37,846 nt of DNA from assembly GCA_929200315.1 (NCBI GenBank), contig CAKMZB010000001.1, positions 340,499 through 378,344 of the forward strand. The letters run 5' to 3'. This DNA comes from an uncultured Alphaproteobacteria bacterium (GTDB taxonomy: Bacteria; Pseudomonadota; Alphaproteobacteria; Rhizobiales; Rhizobiaceae). A model generated the notes under the pieces. The model made no database searches. It saw nothing but the letters and a program-made list of their open reading frames with translations, and was not told the DNA's origin. The stretch's first letter is position 1. Each line of letters begins with the position of its first letter. This document shows positions 36,135 to 37,846 of the stretch, one piece after another. Made by a program: the position numbers and the translations under genes.

Positions 36135-37193
36135 GTGGTCACGTTCTTTCCTCCCGTCGCGCCTATTCTCGCCGTCGATCTGGCGCAACGCCTCGGGCTT
36201 GAATTTCGTGCCGGGAGTGATGCCAAAGTCACCGTTAATTCCGTCGCGCCCATAGAAGACGCAGCTGCCGGGTCTTTGACCTTTCTCAACAACCGCATCT
36301 ATGCGCGTCTGTTGACTGACACTAAGGCCAGCACTGTAGTTGTTTCAAAGGCACATCTGGATCAAGTGCCGGACACTATCGCAGCCATTATTGCGCCGGA
36401 CCCGTACCGCGCCTTTGCGCAGGCTGCCGCTATTATGGTGCCTTCCGCCATGCGTCCGCTGCCCGTTTTCGATCAGGGGATCAGCGAAAGGGCCGTCGTT
36501 CATGAAAGCGCGATGCTGGAAGAGGACGTTACGGTTGAGCCGGGTGCTGTGGTCGGCGCCCGCGCGAAGATTGGCCGGGGCACAATCATTGGCCCCAACG
36601 TCACTATTGGTGCAGACACCCATATTGGTCGAGATTGTTCTATCGTCGCCAATGCTTCCGTCATTCATTCCATTCTTGGAGATCGGGTCATCATCCAAGC
36701 CGGGGCGCGTATCGGTTGCGATGGCTTCGGTTTTTCCATGGGCCCACAGGGGCATCTGAAGATCCCGCAACTGGGCCGTGCGATTCTTCAGGACGATGTA
36801 GAAATTGGACCCAACTCAGTCATCGATCGCGGTTCCAACCGAGACACCGTGATTGGCGAGGGTACCAAAATCGACGGCTATGTAATGATTGGCCATAACA
36901 CAACGGTTGGCCGCCACTGTGTGATGGCCGGACAATGCGGCATTGCCGGCAGCACAACCGTTGGTGATTTCGTGCTTATGGGCGCGGGAGTCGCGGTCAA
37001 CGGCCACATTTCTGTCGCGTCCGGCTCTCAATTTATGGGTAAGACCGTAATTGTTGAGGATGTGAAGCAGGGCGGCCAATATGCCGGTGAGCCAGCACGG
37101 CCACTGAAACTCTGGCGGCGCGACATGGTTCGCATACGACGGGATTTGAAAAAGCGGACGGCGGAAATGGAAGGACGCAAATCCGATGACTAA
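36135..37193 (+). CDS. lpxD: UDP-3-O-(3-hydroxyacyl)glucosamine N-acyltransferase
   Basis: LpxD adds the second acyl chain, at the amine, in lipid A synthesis. The protein has 352 residues. The N-terminal uridine-binding domain (about 1-105; [20 protein letters not shown]) is followed by left-handed beta-helix hexapeptide repeats (about 108-305) and a helical C-terminus. The catalytic histidine is His254 in [14 protein letters not shown]. It starts at a GTG with no strong ribosome site in view. The 8-base overlap with fabZ fits the bamA-lpxD-fabZ-lpxA order. Confidence 0.96.
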   Translation: MVTFFPPVAPILAVDLAQRLGLEFRAGSDAKVTVNSVAPIEDAAAGSLTFLNNRIYARLLTDTKASTVVVSKAHLDQVPDTIAAIIAPDPYRAFAQAAAIMVPSAMRPLPVFDQGISERAVVHESAMLEEDVTVEPGAVVGARAKIGRGTIIGPNVTIGADTHIGRDCSIVANASVIHSILGDRVIIQAGARIGCDGFGFSMGPQGHLKIPQLGRAILQDDVEIGPNSVIDRGSNRDTVIGEGTKIDGYVMIGHNTTVGRHCVMAGQCGIAGSTTVGDFVLMGAGVAVNGHISVASGSQFMGKTVIVEDVKQGGQYAGEPARPLKLWRRDMVRIRRDLKKRTAEMEGRKSDD

Positions 37194-37659
37194 TGACAGC
37201 AAGGCTGGTGGCAGCCTCGATACTCTCGAGATTGGCCGCCTGATGGAGCTTCTGCCTCACCGTTATCCGTTCCTGCTGGTGGATCGCATTGTCGATATTG
37301 ACGGTGATCAGAGCGCCCGTGGTATCAAGAATGTCACGGCGAATGAGCCGCAATTTACCGGTCATTTTCCTGAAAACCCCATTATGCCGGGTGTTCTGAT
37401 TGTTGAAGGGATGGCTCAGACCGCCGGCGCCGTGTGCGCAGCTGTTCATTTCGATGGTGAACCGAAACTCGTCTATTTCATGACTATTGATAATGCGAAA
37501 TTCCGTAAAACTGTACTTCCAGGCGATCGGTTGGAATACGTCATCGAGAAGCTGAAACAGCGCCGTAATATCTTCAAATACGCCTGTCGCGCTGAGGTGG
37601 ATGGTGAATTGGTGGCCGAGGCCGAAATCGGAGCCATGATGGTGGCGCGGGATGGCTGA
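37186..37659 (+). CDS. fabZ: 3-hydroxyacyl-ACP dehydratase FabZ
   Basis: FabZ dehydrates 3-hydroxyacyl-ACP in fatty-acid elongation and competes with LpxA for 3-hydroxyacyl-ACP, so its place among lpx genes is meaningful. The protein has 157 residues. The hot-dog active site is [20 protein letters not shown] with His60 and Glu74, the normal 14-residue spacing. [13 protein letters not shown] is the N-terminal signature. It overlaps lpxD and lpxA by 8 bases each. Confidence 0.98.
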   Translation: MTNDSKAGGSLDTLEIGRLMELLPHRYPFLLVDRIVDIDGDQSARGIKNVTANEPQFTGHFPENPIMPGVLIVEGMAQTAGAVCAAVHFDGEPKLVYFMTIDNAKFRKTVLPGDRLEYVIEKLKQRRNIFKYACRAEVDGELVAEAEIGAMMVARDG

Positions 37660-37846
37660 AGGCGCGCAGACCAGCGTTCATCCGTCTGCAGTTGTCGAGG
37701 ATGGAGCGCAGCTTGGCGAAGGTGTTCGCATTGGCCCGTTCTGTCATGTCGGGGCAGAGGTGCGCCTTGGAGCGGGCGTTGAGTTGTTGAACCACGCTTC
37801 TGTTGCAGGCGACACGCATCTTGGTGACGGTTGCCGGGTCTTTCCC
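37652..37846 (+). CDS. lpxA: UDP-N-acetylglucosamine acyltransferase LpxA, N-terminal part
   Basis: The first 65 codons of lpxA, cut by the right edge. LpxA adds the first 3-hydroxyacyl chain to UDP-GlcNAc, the opening step of lipid A synthesis. The visible part, starting [19 protein letters not shown], consists of hexapeptide repeats ([27 protein letters not shown]) as expected. The catalytic histidine is outside the window. The ATG overlaps the fabZ stop by 8 bases. Confidence 0.93.
   Translation, partial: MAEGAQTSVHPSAVVEDGAQLGEGVRIGPFCHVGAEVRLGAGVELLNHASVAGDTHLGDGCRVFP

Noticed and set aside
1-37846. Mobile elements, CRISPR arrays, prophage or defence systems
   Set aside because: No transposase, integrase, direct-repeat array or defence-type domain is visible; gene order is that of a conserved core chromosome throughout.

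Overview
This window is a continuous piece of an alphaproteobacterial chromosome, most likely from the order Hyphomicrobiales (Rhizobiales). The evidence is gene order: fabF-mltG-gmk; the block lptF-lptG-lptD-surA-pdxA-rsmA; pepA-holC; proS-lolC-lolD-dnaE; and rpsB-tsf-pyrH-frr-uppS-cdsA-rseP-bamA-lpxD-fabZ-lpxA. These are familiar neighbourhoods in that order. Base composition looks moderately GC-rich and fairly even, and coding density is very high, with many start/stop overlaps of 1, 4 or 8 bases. I cannot name a genus from sequence alone.

Layout. (1) 1-2306, + strand: the 3' end of fabF, then mltG and gmk. (2) 2303-9958, - strand: an outer-membrane assembly operon read lptF, lptG, lptD, surA-like lipoprotein, pdxA, rsmA. 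(3) 10138-12621: pepA (+), a small secreted protein of unknown function (-) and holC (+). (4) 12681-16309: an ABC-F ATPase (-), then a GST-like protein, ndk and an 81-residue membrane protein (+). (5) 16306-18211, - strand: pgsA, moaD, moaE and a GNAT acetyltransferase. (6) 18368-26704, + strand: proS, lolC, lolD, dnaE, a DUF938-type methyltransferase and an EamA-type transporter. (7) 26908 to the right edge, + strand: the translation/envelope cluster from rpsB to the truncated lpxA.

The unifying theme is envelope biogenesis. The window holds lipid A synthesis (lpxD, fabZ, lpxA), LPS export (lptD, lptF, lptG), lipoprotein release (lolCD), outer-membrane protein assembly (bamA, surA-like), peptidoglycan (mltG, uppS), phospholipid synthesis (cdsA, pgsA, fabF) and envelope proteolysis (rseP). 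These are interleaved with translation factors (rpsB, tsf, frr, proS, rsmA), nucleotide kinases (gmk, ndk, pyrH) and replication genes (dnaE, holC).

I found no mobile elements, CRISPR arrays, prophage genes, rRNA or tRNA genes, and no gene cluster that looks like a new defence, toxin or metabolic system. The points worth a second look are smaller: a ribosomal protein S2 with a long Ala-rich linker and a helix-hairpin-helix-like C-terminal domain; a SurA homologue predicted to be a lipoprotein; two convergent gene pairs whose stop codons share one CTAG palindrome; terminator-like hairpins in the rpsB and tsf/pyrH leaders; a promoter embedded in a palindrome upstream of ndk; a dnaE with no possible ATG start; and missing neighbours (yicC, dxr) compared with related gene orders. 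No stretch longer than 300 bases is without a gene.
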